64,000 bases of DNA from Pontibacter chinhatensis (GCF_900113285.1 NZ_FOOT01000002.1:496001-560000), one strand, 5' to 3'. Shown: positions 52,127 to 60,705, counted from the first letter of the stretch. Notes: generated by a model not told the origin, from the sequence alone. Program-made: numbers and translations.

Positions 52127-53326
52127 CTAAATGTCCAGGCAATTCAAAGCGACAAAAGCCATGAGGCCTACCCCGATCTCCAGGGCTGCTTCATCTACTT
52201 CAAAAGTGGGGGTATGCAAGGAAGAAGTTATCCCTTGCGCCTCATTTCCTACTCCTAACATGTAAAAGCATGCATCTGCCTGGTGCGAGTAGTAGGCAAA
52301 ATCCTCTGCGGCCATCCAGATTTCAATATCTCTTACATTTCCCTGCCCGAGGTATTCGGCTGCAAATGCTCGGAATCTTGCTGTCGTTTGTTCTTCGTTT
52401 ATCAGAAAGGGGTAACCTTGCAGAATTTTGAAATCGCAGATCGCCCCCATACTTACGGCAATTCCTTCCGCCATCTTTTTCATCCGCTCGTGAGCCTCTT
52501 TGCGCCAGGCTTCGTCCATGGTTCGGAAAGTTCCTTCGATGTACACTTCATCCGGTATGATGTTGGTGGCGCCGTTGGCAATGACTTTACCAAAAGACAG
52601 CACCGTGGGCATTTGGGGGTTAGCCACCCTGCTTACGATCTGCTGCAAACTCAGAATAATCTGCGAGGCGATCACGACCGGGTCTATGTTCTGCTGCGGC
52701 TGCGCCCCATGCCCCCCCTTCCCTGTAATGGTGATATACAGCTCATCATTGGAAGCCATGAACTTCCCTGGCCGCACCCCAACCGTCCCGACAGGAAGAG
52801 AGGGCATGACATGTTGCCCGATCACGGTCATGGGCTTTGGCGACTCCAGCACTCCTTCCTTGATCATTTGGGCTGCCCCACCCGGGATCTTTTCTTCGGC
52901 TGGCTGAAAAATCAGCTTGACGGTGCCGCCAAACTCCAAGCGAAGCTGTTGCAGAACGGCAGCCACCCCCAGTAAAGAAGAAGTATGCACATCGTGCCCG
53001 CAGGCATGCATCACGCCAGGCTGGGTTGATTTGTATGGAACCTCGTTTGCTTCTTTAATGGGCAGAGCATCCATATCGGCCCGTAAGGCGATAACGGCAT
53101 CCGAAGGCTTCTCTCCTTTGATGAGCCCGACCACCCCGGTATTTGCCATGGCGCTCCATGGCACACCCAATTTATCGAGTGTAGCTTTGATAAAAGCCGA
53201 GGTGTTATACTCCTCAAAAGACAGCTCCGGATTGGCGTGCAGGTGACGCCGGTAAGCCACTACCTCCGGATGAATCTTCCTGGCCAGCTCCTGAATTCTC
53301 TCTTTTAGCATACTGCGGTCGTGCAT
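52127..53326 (-). CDS. M20-family amidohydrolase/deacetylase
   Basis: This 399-residue cytosolic enzyme has the M20D metal-site pattern: RRHLHANPELSFEEYNT, ALRADMDALPI, GVMHACGHDVHTSSLLG, the Glu-Glu pair in FQPAEEKIPGG, a histidine in GQHVMPSLPVG, the lid motif GKGGHGAQPQQ and a final H in SSLHTPTFEV. Members remove acyl groups from amino acids or amino sugars. It lies 22 nt after the 716-residue secreted protein and forms a two-gene unit inside the island. Together with the SGNH hydrolase it suggests that the substrate is acylated, perhaps N-acetylated. Confidence 0.92.
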   Translation of the reverse strand: MHDRSMLKERIQELARKIHPEVVAYRRHLHANPELSFEEYNTSAFIKATLDKLGVPWSAMANTGVVGLIKGEKPSDAVIALRADMDALPIKEANEVPYKSTQPGVMHACGHDVHTSSLLGVAAVLQQLRLEFGGTVKLIFQPAEEKIPGGAAQMIKEGVLESPKPMTVIGQHVMPSLPVGTVGVRPGKFMASNDELYITITGKGGHGAQPQQNIDPVVIASQIILSLQQIVSRVANPQMPTVLSFGKVIANGATNIIPDEVYIEGTFRTMDEAWRKEAHERMKKMAEGIAVSMGAICDFKILQGYPFLINEEQTTARFRAFAAEYLGQGNVRDIEIWMAAEDFAYYSHQADACFYMLGVGNEAQGITSSLHTPTFEVDEAALEIGVGLMAFVALNCLDI

Positions 53327-53348
53327 CTAAAGTATAAAGCTTCGAGGC

Positions 53349-55499
53349 TTAGCGCTTTGCCTGCCCCTCCTGCGAGCTGAGCATCGCATCGATTGCCTTT
53401 TGGGCCTCTGTTTTAATGGTGGAGTTTTTGGAAATATCCCAAAGGCTTTGCTTTTGCTGCTGCAGGGCCAGGGTGCTCACAATCCAGCTCTGGGTCCAGC
53501 CCGTAAGTGTACCCCAGGCGCCCCAGCCGGCATCCGCATTGGAGGCCCAGTATTCCCAGCGGTTATAGTCGAAAGCCCGGAACCAAGCCCCATCCAAATC
53601 CTGGTGTTGGGTACTGTTTACCTGTATGCGCACAAGGAAATCGGCGATTTTATCCACTGCCTCTTTATACTTGGCATCCCCGGTGGCAGCTGCAGCCTCA
53701 TTCAGGGCGAAGAAGGCAAAATTTGTGGTGTATAGCATGTCTGCCACGGGGTCGCCGTTCACAGCAATAAGCGGCGCTTCGTGCTTGCCATAGTCAGCGT
53801 TGGACTTAGTAGCGCCAAACATGCCGTCACTGGCAGCACCCAGTTCTTCTCTGATGGCGCCGCTTTCATCCATGTTTTCCAGCAACGTGCCGGCAATCAG
53901 GTCCAGCCACTGCCTGTGCTGCGGCGTATCCTCTACCCGCACCAGCCAGGCCAGCGGCAGTATCATCCTGGCTCTTTCCTGCTGAATGCCGTTGGTCCAT
54001 TTCCAGTTCGGGTATTTTTCCATGGTAATGGCAATTGCTTTCTTAGACTGCTCCAGGAATGGGCGGTGGCCTGTTTTATCGTATAGCCAGAGGTAGCAGG
54101 CCCACATCCAGGCCTCGAAGTGCGGGTGCGGGTATACCAGGTCGTTCTGCTGGATGGACTCTAGGCCAGCTTTCAGCACGTTAGCGTCTTCCAGGCGCTC
54201 TCCCCGGAAACCATTTTTACCTGAGGTGCGGAAATTAGCGATAATGGCTTCTGCAATATACTTGTCCCAGTCGCTCTGATTCAGACGGGCGGAAGCACCT
54301 AGGGCACCCAGAATAACGCGGGCATTGTCGTCACCATAGTATACGTGCGGATGGGTCGTGCTCCAGCCTACCAGGCCGTAGCTGGCAGCGTTCGGATCGT
54401 TTCGGTTACCGGCCCGCAGGTTTGAGCTTTTGAAGATATAGTCCAGCAGGTTAGCCGCTACTTCTTTATGATTGGCAGATGATTCGCCCAGTACGCTCAG
54501 CGCATAGGCCACTTCGGCATTACAGTCGGCCCGCATCCAGTACCGGTAGATCTGAGAACCATCGGCCTGAATCCGGGATAAGTGCCCTTCCAGTACGCCC
54601 AGGGAGCCGTTGCCCACCGGCAAGCTATGGTCCAGCGGCGGCCCCGCTACGTCGGTGCCGTCCCCCTGTCTCTCCAGAAACAGGCTCTCCCAGGAAGGAT
54701 GCACGAAAAAGCGGCCATTGTAAAACCAGTCTATTCCTTTCTTTATGGCAGTCTGATAATCCTGAGAAGAGAGAGCCTCTTTTTTGGCGTGCATGGGCGC
54801 CACATGCAGGGGCCAGTTGTTGAATTCCCACTTCACGGAGGGAGACAGGTAACTGAAGATATGCTCCCACACCGGCCGTACGTGGTCCAGGGGGCCAAAC
54901 CGGGAAGTTAAGACGTTGCTCAGGCGCGTGGTGGCTACCAGGTAGCGGCCATGCTGGTAGAGGAACGGGTTATGCTGCACATCCCTAATCCCATACTGGG
55001 CGTTGTCGAAGCCCGCCACTTTGGCCACGATCATCAGTGGGTTTGTAGCCGTGGACTTGACTACATAGGCGTTGTGAATGCCAATCAGATCCAGCGAATC
55101 AACCCCTTTGATGCTACTCGTAGTGACAATAGCCCGTTCGAGCTGCGTTTTTACAGAATCCTTTTCTGCAAGCAAAGATGAGGAGGGTGCCGGGTACTCC
55201 ACAAAAACCCGCAGCTTCTTCTTGTTAATCAACTGCTCTACCTCTTTTGGCAGGGAGAGGCGCTTTTCCGGATAGCCGTCTGCTATAAAAAGCACGCTTC
55301 CCCCTTTCTTGGCTGCTTTTACAGCCTCCAGTGGTTTAGCAATAATACGGTAAGTATAGCTATTCGCATCCAGGATACTGCTGACATCATTCGTTCCTTC
55401 AGCGCAGATGATGATATCTGTTTTGATGCTTTGGCTTCGGGTTTCGTTCAGGAAAAGGAATAAGCCTACCAAAAGCAGGAGTACAGTTTTTCTCTTCAT
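53349..55499 (-). CDS. Secreted two-domain protein with alpha/alpha-toroid-like C-terminus (function unknown)
   Basis: This 716-residue protein has a signal peptide (about 1-22, ending TRSQ). Residues about 23-230 look like an alpha/beta domain (KTDIIICAEGTNDVSSIL, GGSVLFIADGYPEKR) similar in outline to ThuA or amidotransferase-like folds. Residues about 260-700 are helical with Trp- and Tyr-rich turns (GIDWFYNGRFFVHPSWESLF, YWMRADCNAEVAYALSVLGE, YPHPHFEAWMWACYLWLYDK, ARMILPLAWLVRVEDT), like (alpha/alpha)6-barrel glycosidases. I cannot assign a family or catalytic residues. It is divergent from propeller paralogue 3 and followed by the M20 enzyme, so a role in carbohydrate processing is likely. 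Confidence 0.8.
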   Translation of the reverse strand: MKRKTVLLLLVGLFLFLNETRSQSIKTDIIICAEGTNDVSSILDANSYTYRIIAKPLEAVKAAKKGGSVLFIADGYPEKRLSLPKEVEQLINKKKLRVFVEYPAPSSSLLAEKDSVKTQLERAIVTTSSIKGVDSLDLIGIHNAYVVKSTATNPLMIVAKVAGFDNAQYGIRDVQHNPFLYQHGRYLVATTRLSNVLTSRFGPLDHVRPVWEHIFSYLSPSVKWEFNNWPLHVAPMHAKKEALSSQDYQTAIKKGIDWFYNGRFFVHPSWESLFLERQGDGTDVAGPPLDHSLPVGNGSLGVLEGHLSRIQADGSQIYRYWMRADCNAEVAYALSVLGESSANHKEVAANLLDYIFKSSNLRAGNRNDPNAASYGLVGWSTTHPHVYYGDDNARVILGALGASARLNQSDWDKYIAEAIIANFRTSGKNGFRGERLEDANVLKAGLESIQQNDLVYPHPHFEAWMWACYLWLYDKTGHRPFLEQSKKAIAITMEKYPNWKWTNGIQQERARMILPLAWLVRVEDTPQHRQWLDLIAGTLLENMDESGAIREELGAASDGMFGATKSNADYGKHEAPLIAVNGDPVADMLYTTNFAFFALNEAAAATGDAKYKEAVDKIADFLVRIQVNSTQHQDLDGAWFRAFDYNRWEYWASNADAGWGAWGTLTGWTQSWIVSTLALQQQKQSLWDISKNSTIKTEAQKAIDAMLSSQEGQAKR

Positions 55500-55666
55500 T
55501 AGATGTATACTAAGGTGAATTATATTCTGAAGTATGGTACTAATGCGAAAAGCTTTTCTTTTATTCCTGCCTTGCTCTTTCCTCTTCCTCTCAATAGTTC
55601 AAAGCCGAGCTAAAATCTTTGCTTATTTGTAATTAATAATAGAACAAAAAAGCTATTAAAACAAAT

Positions 55667-55682
55667 ATTTATTAAAATAAAT
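55667..55682. promoter_or_regulatory. AT-rich palindrome in the 55500-55919 divergent promoter region
   Basis: ATTTATT-AA-AATAAAT is a perfect 7-bp inverted repeat within an AT-rich patch (about 55620-55740) between two divergent island genes. It resembles the palindrome upstream of the ROK gene (24646-24663), with the shared string TTTATTAAA, and could be another ROK operator. Nothing else in this 420-nt gap looks like a gene. Confidence 0.33.
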
Positions 55683-55919
55683 TAAAAAGAATATCTACCT
55701 ATTAAATTTTATAGCTATATTAGATATAGGTAAGCCCCATTGAAAATGCTATTTATTCTTTGAAAACAGGTAGCATCAGTTGAAGTTTCTTCCTTCCAGA
55801 GTATTGATAAGGCGACATCGAATTACAGGTACCTCCGGAAGCATAGTATGAGTATAATTATGCCAGCCAAAGTATAGCTGGTTTCTCCTATATATCCCTT
55901 CATCCATTCGTATTCTTAT

Positions 55920-57893
55920 ATGGTTCAGAAACTCTACATCGCTTTGCTTACGCTGCTTCTTAGCTGGGGAGCGCATGCCCAGGAAAATGGCACTTTTAAG
56001 AACCTCGGCCCGCAATTACACTCGGCCACCCTGCAGGGCTCTGCCTTTGTGGAAGGCAAAAATGGCAAGTCTTATCTATATAGTGTGGTTAGAGGCAGGC
56101 CGGCCCACTTGGTTGGCTATGACTTAGCCACTAACGAGTTGGTTGCTGATCTGGAACTGGAGAATACGGACGGCTCCTGGGCCATTGTGGCGTCAACCGA
56201 CGGCGTGCTCTACGTTTCAAGCGCCCAAGGTTACCTGTTTAAGCATACGCCTGGCACGCAGCAAATCGAAAACCTGGGAATCGTGCTGGAGGGAGAAAAG
56301 CTCGTTTGGGATGTAGTGGCCGGAAAGAATGGGGAAATTTATGGCGGCACATATCCCGGCTGCCGGATTTTCCGCTACCATCCGAAAGACGGCTTTAAAG
56401 ACGTAAGCCAGGGACCGGTGGTGGAGAACCAGCAGTACGCCCAGTTCCTGGCCTATGACAAGAACACGGATAAGCTATTTGTAGCCGTTTACATCGGGGC
56501 CAACGTGGTGGAGATTGATCTGAAAACTGGCAAGAAGAGAGAATTTCTACCAGAACATTATCAAAAGAATGGTTCGATCTACAACCTGAAGCTGGTAAGG
56601 GAAAAAACCGGCACCAAGCTGTTGGTATGGCTGAACAACAAAGGAGTTGGCAGAGAAACCCTGGTGTTCGATACCAAGACAGCCAAGCTGGAGGAAACGC
56701 TAGGCACAATGGAGGTAAGGACGTTATTGAAGGCTTCCAAAACTCCTACTGCGTATTATACCGTAGACACCAGTCTTTACAGCACGGAGCTTCATGCAGA
56801 CGCGTATGCCGCCTCCAGGCATCTCTTAAGTTTCAAGGGCAAGACCAAGGCCGCCCGCTGGAACAAGAGAGATGTAGAGTTATTTACCACCGAAGGCCAG
56901 TTAGTGAAGTATAACCCGGCAACCGGAAAATCTTCAATCGTCACGCTGAACATCCCCAAGCAACCCATCGACATCCAAAGCATCTTCTATGGCCCGGACG
57001 ACAGGGTATGGCTGAGCGGCTACCTGGCAGGTGGTAATGCCGCCTATGACCCAAAGTCGGGCAAGACAGCGGAATACTACGGCCTGATACAATCGGAGGG
57101 AATTGCCAAACAGGGAAACGATTTATTCTTTGGTATTTATCCTTCGGCGCAACTTTATAGGTATAACACCAAAGACCCTTGGGACATGAGCCAACACAAC
57201 CCACGGCTCATCAGACAGATAGAAGGGCAATCCAGGCCTTTTGCCATCTTAAGTGTAAATGCACTCCGGAAAGTATACTTTGGCACCGTGCCTAATTATG
57301 GCGTGCTGGGTGGGGCCATTACTGAATATAACACTGAGACAGACGAACTGCATACTTACACAGATGTTGTAAAAAATCAATCCCCGGTTAGCCTGACTTA
57401 CCTGAATGGCAAGATCTGGGGAGGGACCAGTATTTCCGGGGGACTGGGCATTGCCCCAACCGAGAAAGAGGGCAAGCTTTTTTGCTGGGATCCGGACAGG
57501 AAAGAAACCATTTTCGAAACTACCCCGATACCAGGCATTATGGCGGTAACTGCCCTTATTAATGGGCCCGATGACAAACTATGGGGAATGGCCGATGGCA
57601 ACCTGTTTATCTTTGACCCAACCACGCGCCAGATTGTAAAGCAAACCAAAGTATACGAGGTGCCTGCCAAACGCACCCACCTCTGGCGAGATGCTTTTCT
57701 GGTAGTACATCCTTCCGGCAAAGTATACGGCACAGGCGGCCGAAAATTCTTCTCCGTTGATCCGCAGACGTTAGAGGTCAACATCCTACGTGAAGGCCTT
57801 GATCTGTTGACGATGGATGCGCAAGGCGTTTTATACTTCAGGCTCGGAGCGAACCTGTGGAGCTATACACCCGATGCAGCGCTGAGGGAATAA
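55920..57893 (+). CDS. Secreted beta-propeller protein, paralogue 3 of 3 (function unknown)
   Basis: This 657-residue protein has a signal peptide ending AHAQ (about residue 20). The conserved core (FKNLGPQLHSATLQGSAF, RGRPAHLVGYDL, AGKNGEIYGGTYPGCRIF, YHPKDGFKDV) is followed by blades to the end (LYFRLGANLWSYTPD). It is more diverged than paralogues 1 and 2: the segment YVRS before the YAG-like blade is replaced by YAQF. It is the only rightward gene at the right end of the island, divergent from the 716-residue secreted protein. The signal and the shared motifs suggest the same periplasmic or surface role as its paralogues. Confidence 0.85.
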   Translation: MVQKLYIALLTLLLSWGAHAQENGTFKNLGPQLHSATLQGSAFVEGKNGKSYLYSVVRGRPAHLVGYDLATNELVADLELENTDGSWAIVASTDGVLYVSSAQGYLFKHTPGTQQIENLGIVLEGEKLVWDVVAGKNGEIYGGTYPGCRIFRYHPKDGFKDVSQGPVVENQQYAQFLAYDKNTDKLFVAVYIGANVVEIDLKTGKKREFLPEHYQKNGSIYNLKLVREKTGTKLLVWLNNKGVGRETLVFDTKTAKLEETLGTMEVRTLLKASKTPTAYYTVDTSLYSTELHADAYAASRHLLSFKGKTKAARWNKRDVELFTTEGQLVKYNPATGKSSIVTLNIPKQPIDIQSIFYGPDDRVWLSGYLAGGNAAYDPKSGKTAEYYGLIQSEGIAKQGNDLFFGIYPSAQLYRYNTKDPWDMSQHNPRLIRQIEGQSRPFAILSVNALRKVYFGTVPNYGVLGGAITEYNTETDELHTYTDVVKNQSPVSLTYLNGKIWGGTSISGGLGIAPTEKEGKLFCWDPDRKETIFETTPIPGIMAVTALINGPDDKLWGMADGNLFIFDPTTRQIVKQTKVYEVPAKRTHLWRDAFLVVHPSGKVYGTGGRKFFSVDPQTLEVNILREGLDLLTMDAQGVLYFRLGANLWSYTPDAALRE

Positions 57894-58031
57894 CCTGCTG
57901 CGCTTTTATATTATATCTTTCGTAAGGGAGTCAATAAATCTTAAAGCATTGCCCCTGCAGATTCGCGGGGGCATCACAATACAATTGATGAGTTAACTCA
58001 GAAGAAACGCACTGCAGACCCGCGGTTGTAG

Positions 58032-58679
58032 CTATACATAGGCGGAGTATTCGAATATTAGTGTGTAGTTGCCAAGCTTAATTCTTCGGAGGCGGATGAC
58101 CTTGCCCAGGTTCTTGATGTACTTGACGGCCGTGTTGTTGGAGCACTTGCGGACGCTGCGCAGGTAGAACTCGAAGTCAGTGACAAAGGCATGGTCCACG
58201 TCCCTAACTTCCATGTCCTCCACCCCGTACCTCCACTTCATGAACTCCTGCGTGTGCCTGAGGGAGGTGGCGTAGCGCTCCAGGGTGCCGGGGGCGAACC
58301 CGTCCCCGACCAGGGCCGCCACCTTGCGGTTGTGCTCGGAGAAGACCTCCACCAGCGTCCTGCCTTTCTCCACTTTCCCCAGAAACTTGTTCTTAATGGC
58401 TTCCGCCGTCAATGGTATCCCCGCCTCCACCAGCTGGCGGTGCGCCTCGTAGACCTTCGCCTGCAGGTGGTCCAGGTAAGCGTTCAAAGACTTTGCCGCT
58501 GCCCTGGTGCCCCTGGCGCGGCCGGCGGTGGAAACCCACCTCTCCGGCTCAATGGAGCGGCTCGTTGCCAGCTCTGCCCGCTTGCCGGCCACCGTGACTC
58601 GCAGGTAGATGGGCACGGGGCCTATCTGGTGGTTCTTGGGTTTCTTGAGGTAGAAGAGGAGGCTGAAATTGATACTCAT
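58032..58679 (-). pseudogene. Truncated tyrosine recombinase (integrase), catalytic domain missing
   Basis: This 215-codon frame encodes the N-terminal arm-binding domain (about 1-95, MSINFSLLFYLKKPKNHQIG, then PIYLRVTVAGKRAELATSRS) and the SAM-like core-binding domain (about 100-195, FAPGTLERYATSLRHTQEFM to NNTAVKYIKNLGKVIR) of Bacteroidota phage/transposon integrases. The frame then changes to unrelated residues and stops. The catalytic domain with the R-HxxR-Y residues is absent, and only 138 nt separate it from the next gene. The family is usually about 400 residues. It lies 100 nt inside the right repeat, next to tRNA-Ser, where an island integrase is expected. Confidence 0.88.
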
Positions 58680-58778
58680 AACAGTGACTTGAAAGGTTAA
58701 ACAAAAGTAGCCTTGCAGTCAACCGCAGTCAAGACATACAGCTTCTGTACACCTTGTGTATCAATGCGTTACACCCTT

Positions 58779-58936
58779 ATTCGGTGAGTCAAGGGAGGCG
58801 TTGGAGGAACTCACCGGATAACGCACCTAAAATACCTGAAAAGGTGTAAGATTCAGGAGCCCAGTTGAAACAAAAAAGCCTGCAAACTTTTCATTTGCAG
58901 GCTTTTAGCTGATTTTGGTATTCCTACCAGCAGAGA
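58779..58936. repeat. 158-bp direct repeat, right copy, abutting the tRNA-Ser 3' end
   Basis: This copy shows ungapped similarity to 22610-22767 (146/158 identical by eye). It begins ATTCGGTGAGTC, contains the inverted pair GGTGAGT/ACTCACC and the tRNA terminator hairpin, and its last six bases (58931-58936) lie inside the tRNA 3' end. Same orientation and a tRNA edge are what integration into a tRNA gene leaves behind. The copies could also be a dispersed tRNA-downstream element. Confidence 0.9.
58874..58906 (-). terminator. Terminator of the tRNA-Ser transcript
   Basis: AAAAGCCTGCAAA (58874-58886) pairs with TTTGCAGGCTTTT (58894-58906) around a 7-nt loop. On the minus strand it runs into a T6 tract. 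It lies about 25 nt beyond the tRNA 3' end. Confidence 0.72.
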
Positions 58937-59015
58937 GTGAGGGATTCGAACCCCCGGACCTGTTACAGTCAACGGTTTTCAAGACCGCCGCGTTCGACCA
59001 CTCCGCCAACTCTCT
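58931..59015 (-). tRNA. tRNA-Ser (anticodon UGA)
   Basis: The minus strand folds into a class II tRNA of 85 nt. The acceptor stem is AGAGAGT/ACTCTCT with discriminator G. The D arm contains GGCGGAGTGGTCGAAC, and the anticodon stem-loop GGTCTTGAAAACC reads UGA. A long variable arm and the T arm GGGGGTTCGAATCCCTC follow. The CCA end is not encoded. The 3' end touches the 158-bp repeat, making this gene the probable integration target of the neighbouring island. Confidence 0.95.
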
Positions 59016-59168
59016 GTCTCAATTCGTGTACAAAAGTAGAACACGGCATCGAACTTTCAAAACTATACGGCAAAAAAATTCTTCTGTTTTATGGGAGGAA
59101 ATTCCAAGCCATTGATAGTCAAATCAAAATTATTGCGACACTCCGCATAGCATGCTAAAAGTATAAAC

Positions 59169-60143
59169 CTATACTTCTGCCCTCGCCATTTTGCCCGAGT
59201 GCGAGGTGGGGGTGCGCACCAGGCGCTTGGTCACCGTGTCGATGCTCACGTTGATCTCAAACCCAAGTATAAGGATCATCGAAACGAAGTCGAGCCAGAT
59301 CATCAGACCAATCAAGGCGCCCATGGAGCCATAGAACTTGTTATAGGTATCAAAGGCGCTGATGTAGAGCGAGAAGCCCATTGAGACCAGGAAAATAAGC
59401 GCCGTCGCCACCACGGCCCCCGCCGAGAAGAACGGCCACTTGTCCTCGATAGCGGGAACGAAATAATAGATGAGCGAGGTAGCCAGCAGAAAGAGCAGGA
59501 TAATCGCCACATACTTCAGAATCACCAGCAAGGTATACGTGTAGCTCTCCGTCACTATCTCGTAGAACACCAACACATCCAGTATCCACTGGCCAAAGAA
59601 AGTGGCTGCCACCGCCGTTAACAGAATCATACTTAGCACCACCGTCAGCACGGTGGCTATCAGGCGTTTGCGCAGGTAACCGCGTTTGTAAAAAGTATGG
59701 TACTTTTTGTCGAAGGCATCCATCAGAGACATAATGCCATTGGTCGAAAGCACGAGCGCGAACAGGAAACCGAAAGAAAGCAGCCCTCCGCGCGGCTTGT
59801 TCACGATGTCCTCTATCGTGCCGTAGGCTGCTGTGTACATCTCCTCCGGCAACACGTCACCCAGAAAATCGAGGATGCTCTGGCCCAGATCCATCGGCAG
59901 GATGTTGGGAATGTAGGGAATGAGCGTGAAGAGGAAGATGATGGTCGGGAAAGTGGCCAGCGTAAAGTTGAAGGCCATGTATGAGGCCCGCTTGGTGATG
60001 GAGTCCAGGCGCAATTCCCCTATCAGCACGTCGGCCACATCATATACCGAGTACCTGCCATTGCTGAACCGCCACCGCTTCAGGAAAACGATGAATTTGC
60101 GGTAAGCCCGACGGCGCTTCAGGTATTGCTGGTTCAGCCTCAT
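59169..60143 (-). CDS. YihY/BrkB-family inner-membrane protein
   Basis: This 324-residue protein has about six membrane helices and the family core ITKRASYMAFNFTLATFPTI (about 53-72), a YGTIEDIVNKPRGGLLSFGF segment, and GSMGALIGLMIWLDFVSMIL near the C-terminus. The function of the family is unsettled. It is not an RNase despite old names. Its ATG overlaps the thioesterase stop as TAATG, so the two are co-transcribed. With its neighbours it looks like ordinary core genome outside the island. Confidence 0.92.
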   Translation of the reverse strand: MRLNQQYLKRRRAYRKFIVFLKRWRFSNGRYSVYDVADVLIGELRLDSITKRASYMAFNFTLATFPTIIFLFTLIPYIPNILPMDLGQSILDFLGDVLPEEMYTAAYGTIEDIVNKPRGGLLSFGFLFALVLSTNGIMSLMDAFDKKYHTFYKRGYLRKRLIATVLTVVLSMILLTAVAATFFGQWILDVLVFYEIVTESYTYTLLVILKYVAIILLFLLATSLIYYFVPAIEDKWPFFSAGAVVATALIFLVSMGFSLYISAFDTYNKFYGSMGALIGLMIWLDFVSMILILGFEINVSIDTVTKRLVRTPTSHSGKMARAEV

Positions 60144-60553
60144 TAACGAAAGTAAGTGTCCAACTTCTGGTGTATGAGGGCGGGTATTTCGGTGGGACGG
60201 CCTGTTTTCATGTCCACAAACACCATCAGCGTTTCCCCGATGGTCAGCAGTGTGCCTTCCTCGTTCAGCACCTCATACTCAAACTTTATACGTGTGCCGT
60301 GCGGTTTGCTTTTAACAAAGAGCCTGATCGTAAGCAGGTCGTCATACTTAGCCGGGCGGATAAACTTGGTCTTCAGCTCCAGCACCGGCATCATCGTGCC
60401 CGACGCCTCCATCTCCTTATACTCAATGCCCAGCTTGCGAAAAACCTCGGTGCGTGTTACCTCAAAGTAAGCGGCATAGTTGCCATGGTACACGTACCCC
60501 ATCTGGTCGGTCTCGGCGTAGCGCACGCGCAGTTGTACTTCGGATTGAAACAT
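60143..60553 (-). CDS. Acyl-CoA thioesterase, 4HBT/YbgC hotdog family
   Basis: This 136-residue single hotdog domain has the catalytic Asp region RYAETDQMGYVYHGNYAAYF (about 10-29), in which the first Asp acts on the thioester, and EYKEME and RPAKYDDLLTIRLFVKSKP further on. YbgC-like enzymes hydrolyse short-chain or hydroxybenzoyl acyl-CoA. It overlaps the BrkB-family gene by one base and is probably expressed with it. Confidence 0.92.
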   Translation of the reverse strand: MFQSEVQLRVRYAETDQMGYVYHGNYAAYFEVTRTEVFRKLGIEYKEMEASGTMMPVLELKTKFIRPAKYDDLLTIRLFVKSKPHGTRIKFEYEVLNEEGTLLTIGETLMVFVDMKTGRPTEIPALIHQKLDTYFR

Positions 60554-60705
60554 AGTTTTATTGTTGATTGCTACTAGTTGATTGTTTGAATGCTATACGA
60601 GAGACTTTATTTTTCTTATGGAGAAGTATAAAACCACCTGCAGAGGCACGAATTTATACTTCATCTGGTCCCCAGCATTTAGCAATTAACAACCAACAAT
60701 CAAGC

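Larger units (their letters stand above)
22610..58936. mobile_element. Candidate tRNA-Ser genomic island with carbohydrate-catabolism cargo (inferred)
   Basis: Two direct 158-bp repeats delimit about 36.3 kb. The right one touches tRNA-Ser, and a truncated integrase sits just inside it, on the side facing away from the tRNA, as in classical tRNA-targeted islands. All genes between are carbohydrate transport or metabolism plus their regulator. Both flanks are unrelated (molybdenum enzymes on the left, housekeeping on the right). No conjugation, phage or second recombinase gene is present, so if it is an island it is no longer self-mobile. It might instead be an old core region with a dispersed repeat. 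Confidence 0.55.

Noticed and set aside
57950..57973. Hairpin TGCCCC/GGGGCA after propeller 3
   Set aside because: The stem is short and lacks a T tract, so it is not called as a terminator.
58915..59158. Rightward open frames across 58915-59158
   Set aside because: They are antisense translations of the tRNA-Ser gene and its flank (the SEGFEPPDLLQSTVFKTAAF-type string is a familiar artefact), so no protein is called.
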